Origin: Clostridiales bacterium
GTDB taxonomy: Bacteria > Bacillota > Clostridia > Oscillospirales > Oscillospiraceae
DNA: 37,500 nt
Assembly (NCBI GenBank): GCA_021201185.1
Contig: JAJQFJ010000082.1
Coordinates: 1 to 37,500 of the forward strand
Direction of reading: 5' to 3'
Positions 15,571 through 25,107 of the stretch are shown here, piece by piece (the stretch's first letter is position 1; each line of letters starts with the position of its first letter). Under the pieces are notes generated by a model, which was not told the origin of the DNA, ran no database searches, and was given only the letters and a program-made list of their open reading frames with translations. The translations under genes were made by a program, and so were the position numbers.

Positions 15571-16340
15571 GCGGCAGACGGGTACGGCGCAGCGGGGGCA
15601 AGCCCTCCGAAGGGGGACGCAGCAGAGCTCCCCTGATCGTCCTGGTCATCCTGCTCCTTGCGGCTCTGGTGGCCGTCGGCTTCTGGTTCTGGGCCAGAAG
15701 CGGCACAGACGAGACGGCCGACCCGGAGGCGACCGACCAGACGGCGGAGACCGGCGAGGCAGACGACGCAGCCGGGACGGAGGAGAGCAAACTCCCGGAG
15801 ATCGAGGAGACCTCCAGCCTGACCCTCAGCTCTGTCTACACCTCCTCCATTCTCAACCCGGACTGTGGGGACGAATACGCGGAGGAGATCGCCAGCCTGG
15901 AGGCCACCAACCACTCGGACAGCTACCTGGTTTCCGCCACGCTGACCGCCACCATGTCCGATGGGACGGAGGTCCACTTTGAGGTCAGCGACCTCCCGGC
16001 GGGCGCCACGGCGGAGATCTTCGATACGGAGAACCAGACGCTGGACTCCGGCGTGACCTGCACCTCTCTGGTGTGTACATCAGAGAAATACATAGAGGAG
16101 GACGTGCTTCTGTCCGATACCATCGAGGTCACGGCCAGCGGCTCCGACGCGGTCATCACCAACATCGGGGAGGACGACCTGACCGGCCTGACGGTGGTCT
16201 ACCACTGCGACATGGCGGGGCAGTACTTCGGCGGGACCTCCTACACAACCACGATTGACAGCCTGGCAGCAGGGGAGAGCTACACCCTCTCCGACAGCGC
16301 CCTCATGGGCGAGGTCGCAGTAGTCAGGATTGATCAATAA
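15567..16340 (+). CDS. membrane-anchored extracytoplasmic protein of unknown function
   Basis: A 257-residue protein with a short basic cytoplasmic N-terminus, one membrane segment (about residues 22-42), an acidic Thr/Glu/Asp-rich linker, then about 170 residues of predicted beta-rich outer domain. Two cysteines (TCTSLVC) and a further cysteine in YHCDMAG are seen. I do not recognise the family. Its four-base overlap with the PqqD-like gene and position before the precursor gene suggest a role in export, sensing or immunity; that is inference. Confidence 0.7.
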   Translation: MSGRRVRRSGGKPSEGGRSRAPLIVLVILLLAALVAVGFWFWARSGTDETADPEATDQTAETGEADDAAGTEESKLPEIEETSSLTLSSVYTSSILNPDCGDEYAEEIASLEATNHSDSYLVSATLTATMSDGTEVHFEVSDLPAGATAEIFDTENQTLDSGVTCTSLVCTSEKYIEEDVLLSDTIEVTASGSDAVITNIGEDDLTGLTVVYHCDMAGQYFGGTSYTTTIDSLAAGESYTLSDSALMGEVAVVRIDQ

Positions 16341-16389
16341 AGCAAACGCAAAGACAAACCACGGATGAATGAAAGGAAATGATGGTGGT

Positions 16390-16647
16390 ATGAAGAAGAA
16401 ATACATCGTCCCGGACCTGCACTTTGAGTCCTTTGTCCTGTCTCAGAGCGTAGCGGCGGATTGCAGCAAATCTGGCATCTCTGTCACAGAGAGCTATGTT
16501 GCAATGGGACTGTTCAGTGAACATATTCCGACCAACTGGTCTAATGTCACTACGTGCACCGACGATTATGACAAGTGGGTCGAGCAGGGCATCATCGAGG
16601 AGTACTGCTACTGGGCTGGGGACGACATGAAGCTCTTCCTCTCCTGA
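16390..16647 (+). CDS. RiPP-like precursor peptide
   Basis: An 85-residue peptide starting MKKKYIVPDLHFESF. It has the lysine-rich, YxxP-xhxFExF leader seen in many Clostridial precursor peptides next to PqqD and radical SAM genes. The leader (about 1-24) ends VAADC; the remaining residues are acidic and hold Cys25, Cys56 and Cys73, and several aromatic residues. The C-terminal residue is Ser85. The stop TGA overlaps the next ATG (TGATG), so the kinase is translationally coupled to it. An ATG at 16369 is in frame; the 16390 start matches the leader pattern better. Precursor identity is inferred from pattern and context. Confidence 0.75.
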   Translation: MKKKYIVPDLHFESFVLSQSVAADCSKSGISVTESYVAMGLFSEHIPTNWSNVTTCTDDYDKWVEQGIIEEYCYWAGDDMKLFLS

Positions 16648-17414
16648 TGCCTGAGACCGCCCTTTCCATCGGCGGGCTGCGCTTCCGGCTGAGCTTCGCG
16701 GAGCAGCCCCATATGCTGGAGGAGATCGCCCCCTTTGTGGAGGCGGCAGGGGAGGGGTACGACGTGGCTGTGGACTACTGCCCCGACCCCTCCGTCCCGG
16801 ATGCAGAGGTCACCGTCTCTCCGTCAGCGGACGCCGTGAGCGTGCGCTATCATCCGGGGCTGGCCTACCGCTTCGCCGGGATTCGGGGCTGCCTGATCTA
16901 CCTCCCCATGGAGCAGCTGCTCCTGGCCCACGACCGCTTTTTCCTCCATGCGTCCCTGATCGCGTCTCCCTTTGGGGGCCTGCTGTTCACCGGAGACTCC
17001 GGCGTCGGCAAGAGCACCCAGGCAGAGCTGTGGCGGGAACACATGGGGAGCACGGTCATCAACGGCGACCGGGCCATCGTGGCGAGGGAGGAAAACGGCT
17101 GGAGAGCCTACGGCTCCCCCTATGCCGGCTCCTCCGGGTACTACGTGAAACGGGACGAGCCCATCCGGGCCATTATCCTGCTGGAGCAGGCCCCGGAGAA
17201 CCGGGTGGATACCGTCTCCCCGGCCGAGGCGTTCCGCAGACTGCTGTTGCAGATCTCGCTGGATTACAGCAAGCCGGAGCAGGTGAACCGCCTCTGTGAC
17301 CTGGTGACCGGGCTGGTAGAGGCTGTGCCCATCTACCGGCTGCGCTGTACGCCGGATGTCCGGGCGGTGGACGCCCTTTGCGAGGAATTGAGAATGGAGG
17401 GGGAGCATGGCTGA
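16647..17414 (+). CDS. HprK-like peptide kinase
   Basis: A 255-residue protein whose C-terminal half has a Walker A loop GDSGVGKST (residues 116-124), followed by an ING-D-RAIV-type acidic motif, the layout of HPr kinase/phosphorylase-related proteins. The true start is ATG 16647, overlapping the precursor stop. HprK-like enzymes in some lasso-peptide clusters phosphorylate the C-terminal serine of the precursor, and this precursor ends in Ser. No HPr or phosphotransferase genes are near. The substrate is therefore proposed to be the 85-residue peptide. It overlaps the radical SAM gene by 8 bases. Confidence 0.8.
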   Translation: MPETALSIGGLRFRLSFAEQPHMLEEIAPFVEAAGEGYDVAVDYCPDPSVPDAEVTVSPSADAVSVRYHPGLAYRFAGIRGCLIYLPMEQLLLAHDRFFLHASLIASPFGGLLFTGDSGVGKSTQAELWREHMGSTVINGDRAIVAREENGWRAYGSPYAGSSGYYVKRDEPIRAIILLEQAPENRVDTVSPAEAFRRLLLQISLDYSKPEQVNRLCDLVTGLVEAVPIYRLRCTPDVRAVDALCEELRMEGEHG

Positions 17415-18570
17415 AAACGACCGCTCCTTCACCGCCTACCTCAACGCCAAGGCGAGAAGGGACAGGCTGCCCATCAGCGGCACCTTCGAGCTGTCCCCGG
17501 TGTGCAACCTGGCCTGAAAGATGTGCTATGTCCGCAAGACCCCGGCGGAGGTGAAGGCCCATTCCCGGCCCATCCTGACGCTGGAGCAGTGGAAGCGCAT
17601 GGGAGACGAGGCCCTGGACGAGGGACTGCTGTTCCTGCTGCTCACCGGCGGCGAGCCGTTCCTCTGGCCGGACTTCCGGGAGCTGTACGGGTATCTGCAC
17701 CGCAAGGGCGCGCTGATCTCGGTCAACTCCAACGGGACGCTCATCACAGAGGACACGGTGGCCTGGCTCACCGACCATCCCCCCGCCCGGATCAACATCA
17801 CCCTGTACGGGGCCAGCGACGAGGCCTATCGCCGTCTCTGCGGCATGGACCACGTCTACCGCCGGGTGACGGAGCACATCGACCGACTGCTGGACGCCGG
17901 AATCCAGGTGAAGCTGAACGCCTCCATGACTCCTTATAATGTCAGCGACATGGAGGGCATCGTCCGCTTCGCCCAGGAGCGGGACCTGCTGCTGGAGGTG
18001 GGAACCTATATGTTTCCCCCCATCCGCCGGGACGCGAACAGCGTCGGTACCGGTGACCGGTTCACCCCGGAACAGGCGGCTCACTACAGCCTGGAGCATC
18101 GGCGGCTGACCATGCCGCCGGAGCAGTACCGGCAGTATCTGGAGCAGGCGGCAAACGGCATCGTCCCCGCCCCCGGCCTGGACGAGAGCTGTATCGACCC
18201 GATAGACGGCACGGTGAAATGTGCCGCCGGTCGGGGCTCCTTCTGGGTGACCTGGGACGGCTATATGCTCCCCTGCGGCATGGTGCCCGAGCCGAGGGCG
18301 GACGCGGTGGAGCTGGGTTTTTCCCGGGCCTGGCAGGAGACTGTCCGGCAGACGGAGCAGATTCGCCTCTCCGGCGTGTGCCGGAGCTGCCCCAACAAAA
18401 ACGTGTGTCACAGCTGCATGGCGATGGCCATCGCGGAGACCGGCTCCCACGCCGGGATTCCCGCCTACCTCTGCCGCATGGCGGAGGCCGTCCGGGACGA
18501 GGCGGCGAAAGCCCTGACAGCGGACGCAAACCATCAAACGGATATAAATGGCAAGGCTCGCCAGGGGTGA
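17407..18570 (+). CDS. radical SAM/SPASM peptide maturase with in-frame UGA at a cluster ligand
   Basis: From ATG 17407 the frame encodes 387 residues if the TGA at 17515-17517 is read through. The radical SAM motif CxxxCxxC appears as C33-NLA-(UGA37)-KM-C40, so the stop replaces exactly the second Fe-S-ligating cysteine. GGEP follows in LTGGEPFLW. The C-terminus has a SPASM domain: CAAGRGSFWVTWDGYMLPCG, CRSCPNKNVCHSC and PAYLC, which bind auxiliary 4Fe-4S clusters. The rest of the frame is open. Options are selenocysteine (a short hairpin at 17531-17549 lies at a plausible distance), a TGC/TGT-to-TGA mutation, or an assembly error. Predicted role: radical modification of the precursor. Confidence 0.8.
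17531..17549 (+). promoter_or_regulatory. candidate bacterial SECIS-like hairpin
   Basis: TCCGC (17531-17535) pairs with GCGGA (17545-17549) around a 9-base loop containing G. The loop starts 19 bases after the UGA, within the usual range for bacterial SECIS elements. The stem is only five pairs and such hairpins are common in GC-rich DNA, so this is weak support. Confidence 0.25.
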
Positions 18571-18630
18571 ACCTGCGTTTATATAGGAGTGCCCCGCGCT
18601 CCTGAAACAGAGACCAAGGAGGTTTGAAAC

Positions 18631-21600
18631 ATGATCAAACACACAGTCAGACGGGTTCTGTCCCTGGCACTTGTGTTCTGCATGGTGTTCAGTATGACGT
18701 GCATGAACGTCTATGCCACCGGCGGAACAGACACAGAAACCACGGTGACAGACACAGCAGAGGAGACCGCTGAGGAGGTCTCCACAGAGAGCACCGAGGC
18801 CGAAGCGGCCGAGGAGTCTGTCTCCGACGAAGCGGAAGAGGCAGAGGAGACGGTGACCGTCGAGGCCGCCGCTGAGGAGGTCGCCGAGGAACCGGCCGAG
18901 GAGGCCGCCACTGAGGAGGCCGCTGCCGACGAGGCCGCCGCAGACGAGGCGGAGGAGCCCGTCGTCGCCGCCGCCGCGGTCGTGGAGGAGACGGAGGAGG
19001 CTGCCGACGATGCAGCCGAGGCCGACGAGACCACCGAGGACAGCAACCAGGTGGAGCTTCAGGACGAGTACCTGAACCCCACCTCCACCGTCAGCTCCGA
19101 GGATTCCTCCTATGAGTACAGCATTGTCCACCTGGACAACGGCCGCAAGTACTACAGCGTGGAGAGCATCAAGACCATCATCGACAACGCCGCCGCCGCC
19201 GGTTTCAACTACATCGAGCTGGCCGTGGGCAACGACGGTCTCCGCTTCCTGCTGGACGATATGTCTCTGAGCTTTACCGTGAATGGCACCGAGTACAGCT
19301 ACACCAGCAGCGAGGTGTCCGCCGCCATCCACACCTGCAACGAGACCTATTATAATGAGACCACCGACGAGCTGACCCAGGACGACATGGACGAGATCAT
19401 CGCCTACGCCAAGACCAAGGGCATGGGCGTCATCCCCTGAGTCAACACCCCGGGCCATATGGACGCCACTCTGGACGCGGGCGAGGCACTGACCGGCACG
19501 ACCCTCTCCTATAATGGCTCCGGCCGCACCATCGACGTGACCAACGCCACCGCCGTGGCCTTCACTCAGGCTCTGCTCCAGAAGTACATCTCCTACTTCG
19601 CCGATGCGGGCTGCACCGTATTCAACATCGGCGCGGACGAGTACGCCAACGACGTTTACACCTCCGGCTCCATGGGCTTCGGGGCTCTCCAGAGCGCCGG
19701 TCAGTACAGCTACTATGTGCAGTACGTGAACCAGGTGGCCAAGCTGGTCAAGAACGCCGGGATGACCCCCATGGCGTTCAATGACGGCATCTATTTTAAC
19801 AACGTCACCGACTCCGGCAGCTTTGACGCCGACATCATGATCGCCTACTGGTCCTCCGGCTGGAACGGCTACACCGTGGCCTCCGCCTCCACCCTGGCGG
19901 GCTATGGCTTCAAGCTGATCAACACCCACGGCGACTACTACTGGATCGTGGGCGGCAGCCAGTGCTCCGCCAGCACCGCCGCCAACTTCTCCTATACCAC
20001 TTTCCAGGGCAGCACCATCAGCGACCCCGCGGGCGCCATGTTCTGCATCTGGAGCGACTATCCCGGCGCACTGACCGACACCCAGGTCGCCAGCCAGACC
20101 GCCGATGTCATCGCCGCCTTTGGCGCGACCCTGCCCTCTGTCGAGAGCACCGTCACCGATGACACCACCGGCATCACTGCCACCGCCACCGGCCTGACCT
20201 CCATCAGTGTCGTAAAGGGCGATACCGTCACCAACGAGGACGGCTCCGTCAGCATTTCCTACACCGTCCTTCTGAACGGCGGCGACTACACCGGCGCGGC
20301 CACCCTCAACATCCCCGTTGACGAGGCCCTTGCCGACTGCGTCAGCTTCTCCGGCGTTGTGGGCGACGACAGCTTCACCGTCACTAAGAATGGCGACTAT
20401 CTGGTCTGCGACGTGCCCCACTTCTCCACCGTGACCATCACTGGCTCCGCCGCCACTGTCAGCGACAGCAACAGCGATGAGGTAGAGGTCACCAACACGG
20501 AGACCATCAACATCTCTGTGGGCAGCAGCACTACTGCCACTATCAGCGGGTACAACTTTGCCGGTACTTATAGCACCGAGGACACCTCCATCGCCACTGT
20601 GTCCGTGACCGGCAGCGACGCCTACACCTCTGACCCCACCTACAGCAGCGGTTCCACTGTCCGGGTTGGCAATATTATCAGCTCAAACAGCACCAGCTGG
20701 ACAAGTACCAACTATTATTACAAGGTTGGCGATGTTTACTACCCGTTGTATGCAATGCGTAGCAGTAGCACAATGAGATATACCTATACCTGGGGATATT
20801 ACAATGGTAGCGAAACTGTCACTCTTGGCGAACAAGAAGTCTACAGTTTTAATACAAACAACACATACGCACAGGTAGACAGCAGCAACCTGACCCTCTA
20901 CACCCAGACCAGCGCGGGGAGTGATGTGGAAGCCTCCACCACAGTGACCTTCACCGGCGTAGCGGTTGGCACCACCTACGTCACCGTGGGCAATACCCGG
21001 TACACCATCAACGTCACCGCCGAGGACCTGTCCAGCGTCACCGGTCTGACCGTGGAGTTCTGGATCACCAACCGTCGGGTCACCGCCAACGGCGGCACCA
21101 CCATGACCATCTCCGCCTCCGCCGCCTACGGCGTGAACGGCGTGCTCATCAGCAGCCTGGTGCCCGACAGCGGCACCCAGAGCGACACTGGCAACGTGGC
21201 CTATTGGAAGACCACCCGCCTGACCTCTAGCATTAAGCAGACCACCACCTCCGGCGTTGACCGCACCACCTCCGGCGACGACTTCACCTACATCCGCTAT
21301 TACAACGGCAGCTGGGCCTTCTCCTCTGACGGGACGACCTGGACGACCATCAGCAGCACCGACCAGATCGTGGCCTATTACCTCATGGTGACGGACGTTA
21401 CCGATGAGATCACCACCGAGGTGGTTGACTGGGGCACTGACCGTGACAGCTATAGTGCCAGCAACTTCGTTCTGGTGGATTACGCTGTCCACTATGAGAA
21501 CGGCACCATTTCCCCCAGCACCTATCCGTCCTTTGACACCAATGCGTTCCATTGCGATTCCGGCGACACGACCACTGTTCACAGGGACAGCACAACGGGC

Positions 21601-24051
21601 ATATATTACCGTGAGATCGGCATGATTCAGGCGGTCAACAGTGCGGACTATGAGGTCTACATGATCACCCTGACCCCGACCAGCGATAATGCCAGCACCG
21701 CAGTCGCCACCACAGCCGCCCAAGCCGACAGCTACACCTATAACGGCACGGAAAAGGTCGTCTGGGTCATTGACGAGGAGACGCTGGCTACCACCGCCTT
21801 CGCAGACAGCAGCCTGTGGTTCACCAGCATTTCCGGCGAGATCACCCTGACCGTCGGCGGCGAAGCCATTGTCCCCGGCCTGGAGATTTACAACCAGCAG
21901 GGCATGCTCGTGACCTACTACATCCGGGCAAAGCAGACTGAGGATTCCCTGACGGTCAACTATGTGGACCTGACCACCAACACCCAGTTCTACAGCTACA
22001 ATATCGCTGTCAACTCTGGCACGACCTTCAGCACCAATCCCGCTATCGCATTGGATGAGGACGGTAACGTGGTCAACGGCAGCGTGGTCAACAAGCAGAA
22101 CGTCACCCAGACCGTCTCCTCCGACCTGTCCACCCTGGCCGCCGTCAGCGCCCTCTATCAGAACAGCGAGTATACCTGTGTGCGCCTGGAGCTGAGCGAG
22201 GATGGCAAGACCGTGACCCTCTACTACACCTTTAACACCACCGCTTATTTCGTGGTGGACTTCGGCCTCCCCGTGACCATCACGGCGGCTGACATCGTGA
22301 CGGGCGCTACCGCCATCACGGCGGTCAACGGCACCGGCGCAAGCCTGAGTGGTGGCGTCATCACCTGGCAGGCCACCTCCGTCATGACCGGTATCCAGAG
22401 CTTCTCCGCCACCGTTTCGGAGACAACAGACAATGGAACGGTCAGCCACACCTACACCGTCTACATGGTCCCCGCCACCACCCTCTACTACGAGGAGGGC
22501 TTCGCCTCCTACGGCAACGGCTGGGATTTGAGCGGCAACGGCTCCTGGTCCAACAACACCAACAAGGGCTCTGCCACCCAGGAGACCGAAATCGCCAACG
22601 AAGCAAACAACACCTACAACAACTACAACTATGACGGCGCTTATGCCGACGACGCCACCGGCAGCGAAGGCACCGCCGCCACCACCTCCACCAAGGGTGA
22701 CACCCTGTCCTTCACCTTCACCGGCACCGGCGTGGACATCTTCGCCAACTGCGACGACGGCTCCGGCTATGTGACCATCCGGGTCGCGGACAGCAAGGGC
22801 ACTGTGCAAAAGCTGCTGTTCGTCAACCTGGCAGACTTGGGCACCTATGCCACCACCACCGGCAGCACCGCCTATAACACCCCCATCGCCTCTGTCAGCG
22901 AGCTGACTCACGGCACCTACACCGTGACCATCTATCTGGCGGATAAGGGCACCAGCGGCTTTGCCTTCGACGGCTTCCGGGTCTATGGCACCATCGACGA
23001 GAGCACCGATGAAAACACCAAGGCCATCTACACCACCGACAATGAGGACGCCCCCGACTACTACGAGCTGCGGAACAACGTGCTGGGCACTCTGGTGACC
23101 GACTATAGCAGCAGCACCTATGCGGAGGACATCGCCAACGGGGTTGCTCAGGTCTATGCCACCGGCGACACAGGCGCGGTCGTGGCCTATAGCAGCCAGA
23201 GCGGTCTCCTGAAGGATGGCTCTGATGACCTCTTGGACGTCGGCCCCAAGAACGAGCTGTATCTGGACAGCGGTGCCAAGGTTGTGTTCAAAATCACCAC
23301 CGCCCGTGAGGTCCAGATCGGCCTGCGGTCCGTCACCGGCACTGAGGTGAGCTTTACCATCAACGACGGCGAGACCCAGACCATTAGCTCCAGTGTGGAC
23401 ATGTTCTACACCCTCCAGAGCAAGAGTGATTCTGCTACTGAGACGACCTACACCATCACTGTGGCCAGCGGCGGCATCCTGTCCATCACTGACATCAAGG
23501 TCTCCGACAGCACCGGCGAAAACATCTTCGGTGCCCTGACCGCCGACGAAGTGATTGCCGCCCTCACCGGCAGCACCGCCGAGGCAGAGACCGCCGACGC
23601 CGCCCTGACCGTTGACCTGGTGGACTACACCGGCTCCGTCGTCGCCAGCACCCAACTCACCGACACCGGCATCGAGGGCGACAGCGTCACCTTCGCCTCC
23701 GGCGACATTCTGGCCGCCGTGGACGAGGCGCTCCCCGAGGGCTATGCCCTTGTTGACGAGGACAGCGTTGCCGACCAGGCCGTCACCTGCGGCGAGACCG
23801 GCAGCGTGACCGTCCAGATCGGCAAGGTCGCCACCCTCACCGTAACCTACCAGAAGTACAGCGGTCTGTTCAAAAAGACCACTGTGGGCACCGTCACCCT
23901 GACCAAGGTCCAGACCAGCGCCGACAGCAAGGCCACCTTCTCCTCCAGCGAAATCAAGGCCGCCGCCCCCGACGGCTGCAAGGTCCTGGTTGCCACCTCC
24001 GCCAGCGTGAGCTACGGCTCCTCCGCCACGAAGACGGTGACCGTCTATTAA
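18631..24051 (+). CDS. giant secreted GH20 beta-N-acetylhexosaminidase with in-frame UGA
   Basis: The frame is open from ATG 18631 to TAA 24051 except for one TGA at 19438-19440 (codon 270), giving 1806 residues if read through. In order: a signal peptide (about 1-30), an Ala/Glu/Val-rich region (31-145), a GH20 domain resembling streptococcal StrH (about 165-520) with GVIP-(UGA)-VNTPGHMDA and the catalytic D336-E337 in FNIGADEYAND, then Big2-like and carbohydrate-binding-like beta domains. No LPxTG or SLH motif is visible. The family removes terminal N-acetylhexosamines from glycans such as mucin. A good AAGGAGG precedes the ATG. Residues about 678-750 are encoded by AT-rich codons, unlike the rest. 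Without readthrough the product is a 269-residue fragment. Confidence 0.8.
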
Positions 24052-24566
24052 GCCCCGGGCAGGATTGCCCGACCACCCGAATACAGACGCCCCATCTGAC
24101 GGTTTCGGCCGTCAGGCGGGGCGTTTTCGTCTGCCCGTTGTCCCTGCGAAGCTGCAGCATCTGCTGCCATGTCCTCTGTCAGGTCGCAGATCACGTCGCC
24201 CTTGACCCCGATAAACGCCGCGGACCAGGGGAACCCGGAGGCGGTGGAGGGGTAGATACCGGCGGTGTGGTCCACAAAGTAGGTGGCGAAGGGGCTCTGC
24301 TCCACCTGCTCGTCGGTCAGGTTCCGGGTCAGCTGGTGGACGATGGAGGCGATGATCTCCAGGTGGGCCAGCTCCTCGGTGCCGATGTCGGTGAGCAGCC
24401 CCTCCAGCTCGGGATAGGGCATGGCGTACCGCTGGCTGAGGTAGCGCAGGGAGGCGCTCATCTCGCCGTCCGGGCCGCCGTACTGGCTGATGATGACCGA
24501 GGCCAGCCGGGGGTTGCTGTTGCGGATTTTCACCGGGTACTCCAGCTTTTTGTCATAGATAAACAT
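24048..24566 (-). CDS. cotJC: CotJC-like spore coat protein, apparently 3'-truncated
   Basis: A 172-residue protein from ATG 24566 (MFIYDKKLEYPVKIRNSNP), matching CotJC, a manganese-catalase-like spore coat protein. It has SASLRYLSQRYAMPYPELEGL and GTEELAHLEIIASIVHQLTRN, with metal-binding Glu/His. Family proteins continue past DLTEDMAA for about 45 more residues (KARTTYDN...). Here the sequence changes to AAASQGQRADENAPPDGRN, and the terminator of the opposing GH20 gene lies inside this tail. The end thus appears replaced at a recombination junction. Two bases separate it from the cotJA-cotJB gene. Confidence 0.75.
   Translation of the reverse strand: MFIYDKKLEYPVKIRNSNPRLASVIISQYGGPDGEMSASLRYLSQRYAMPYPELEGLLTDIGTEELAHLEIIASIVHQLTRNLTDEQVEQSPFATYFVDHTAGIYPSTASGFPWSAAFIGVKGDVICDLTEDMAADAAASQGQRADENAPPDGRNRQMGRLYSGGRAILPGA
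24087..24127 (+). terminator. terminator of RiPP/GH20 operon
   Basis: ACGCCCC..CTGACGG (24087-24102) pairs with CCGTCAG..GGGGCGT (24109-24124) around TTTCGG, followed by TTTT. It lies inside the tail of the convergent cotJC frame. Confidence 0.85.
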
Positions 24567-24568
24567 GG

Positions 24569-25018
24569 TTACGCCTCCTGCTGTCCGTTCCAGGGCCACG
24601 GCTCGCACAGCCAGCTGTAGCACTCGTTGACCGCGGCACCGGTCTGCTGGAGAGGCCCGTACTGCTCCTCATAGCTGGCCCGGGCGGTCTGCTCCATGGC
24701 GACATACTTCTGAAACAGACGGAAGGCCTCCTGGTCGTTTTTGTGGGTGTCCAGGTACAGCCCCAGCTCGGTGACGACGAAGCAGAGAGCCTGCAGCTCG
24801 GTCAGGGGCGTTTTCGGCACCTCCGCCCCGTCCACCATCAGGTGGAAGGGGAGGTCCAGACCGGGAAACAGCGTCCCCTGGGCCAGGGCCTCCTGTGCGC
24901 TGTACTTGGCGGCTCCGGTCTGCTGGAAGGGGACATAGGGGACGGCCAGCGGTGCGCAGGAGGGCAGCGTGCCCTGATCGGTGGAACAACCTGTCTGCTG
25001 TGTGCGCTCTTGATTCAA
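24569..25018 (-). CDS. CotJA-CotJB fusion spore coat protein
   Basis: A 149-residue protein from a TTG start at 25018, chosen because AAAGGAGG lies eight bases upstream and no ATG fits. Residues about 20-60 match CotJA: PLAVPYVPFQ, then GTLFPGLDLPF. Residues about 70-149 match CotJB: LTELQALCFVVTELGLYLDTHKNDQEAF and ending EPWPWN. In most spore formers these are two adjacent genes. The tripeptide-plus word QQTG occurs three times (near residues 7, 32 and 124), an odd low-complexity feature. It precedes cotJC as in typical cotJABC operons. Confidence 0.8.
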   Translation of the reverse strand: MNQERTQQTGCSTDQGTLPSCAPLAVPYVPFQQTGAAKYSAQEALAQGTLFPGLDLPFHLMVDGAEVPKTPLTELQALCFVVTELGLYLDTHKNDQEAFRLFQKYVAMEQTARASYEEQYGPLQQTGAAVNECYSWLCEPWPWNGQQEA

Positions 25019-25107
25019 ACGAAATTCCTCCTTTGACGTTGCTGTGGGCGACGGCGTCAGCCGCCGCTCAGACCATCCTATGCGCCCTTCGACAGAGTGT
25101 GACAGGG

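Noticed and set aside
15310..17414. Lasso peptide cluster
   Set aside because: No asparagine-synthetase-like cyclase or transglutaminase-like protease is present, although an HprK-like kinase is.
15310..18570. Global reassignment of UGA to an amino acid
   Set aside because: TGA ends several core genes here (dpaA, the glycosyltransferase, spoIIGA, the uridine-kinase-like gene) at the expected length.
19438..19500. SECIS element after the GH20 UGA
   Set aside because: Only the short palindrome CCATATGG is seen and the residue replaced is not a conserved cysteine in GH20 enzymes I know.
17173..20421. Long open frame on the minus strand opposite the kinase, radical SAM and GH20 genes
   Set aside because: It is antisense to recognisable genes, is Gly/Val/Ala-rich with no family pattern, and arises from GC-rich codon bias.
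20683..23655. Second long minus-strand frame opposite the GH20 gene
   Set aside because: It mirrors the Thr/Ser codon pattern of the real gene and has no start context or homology.
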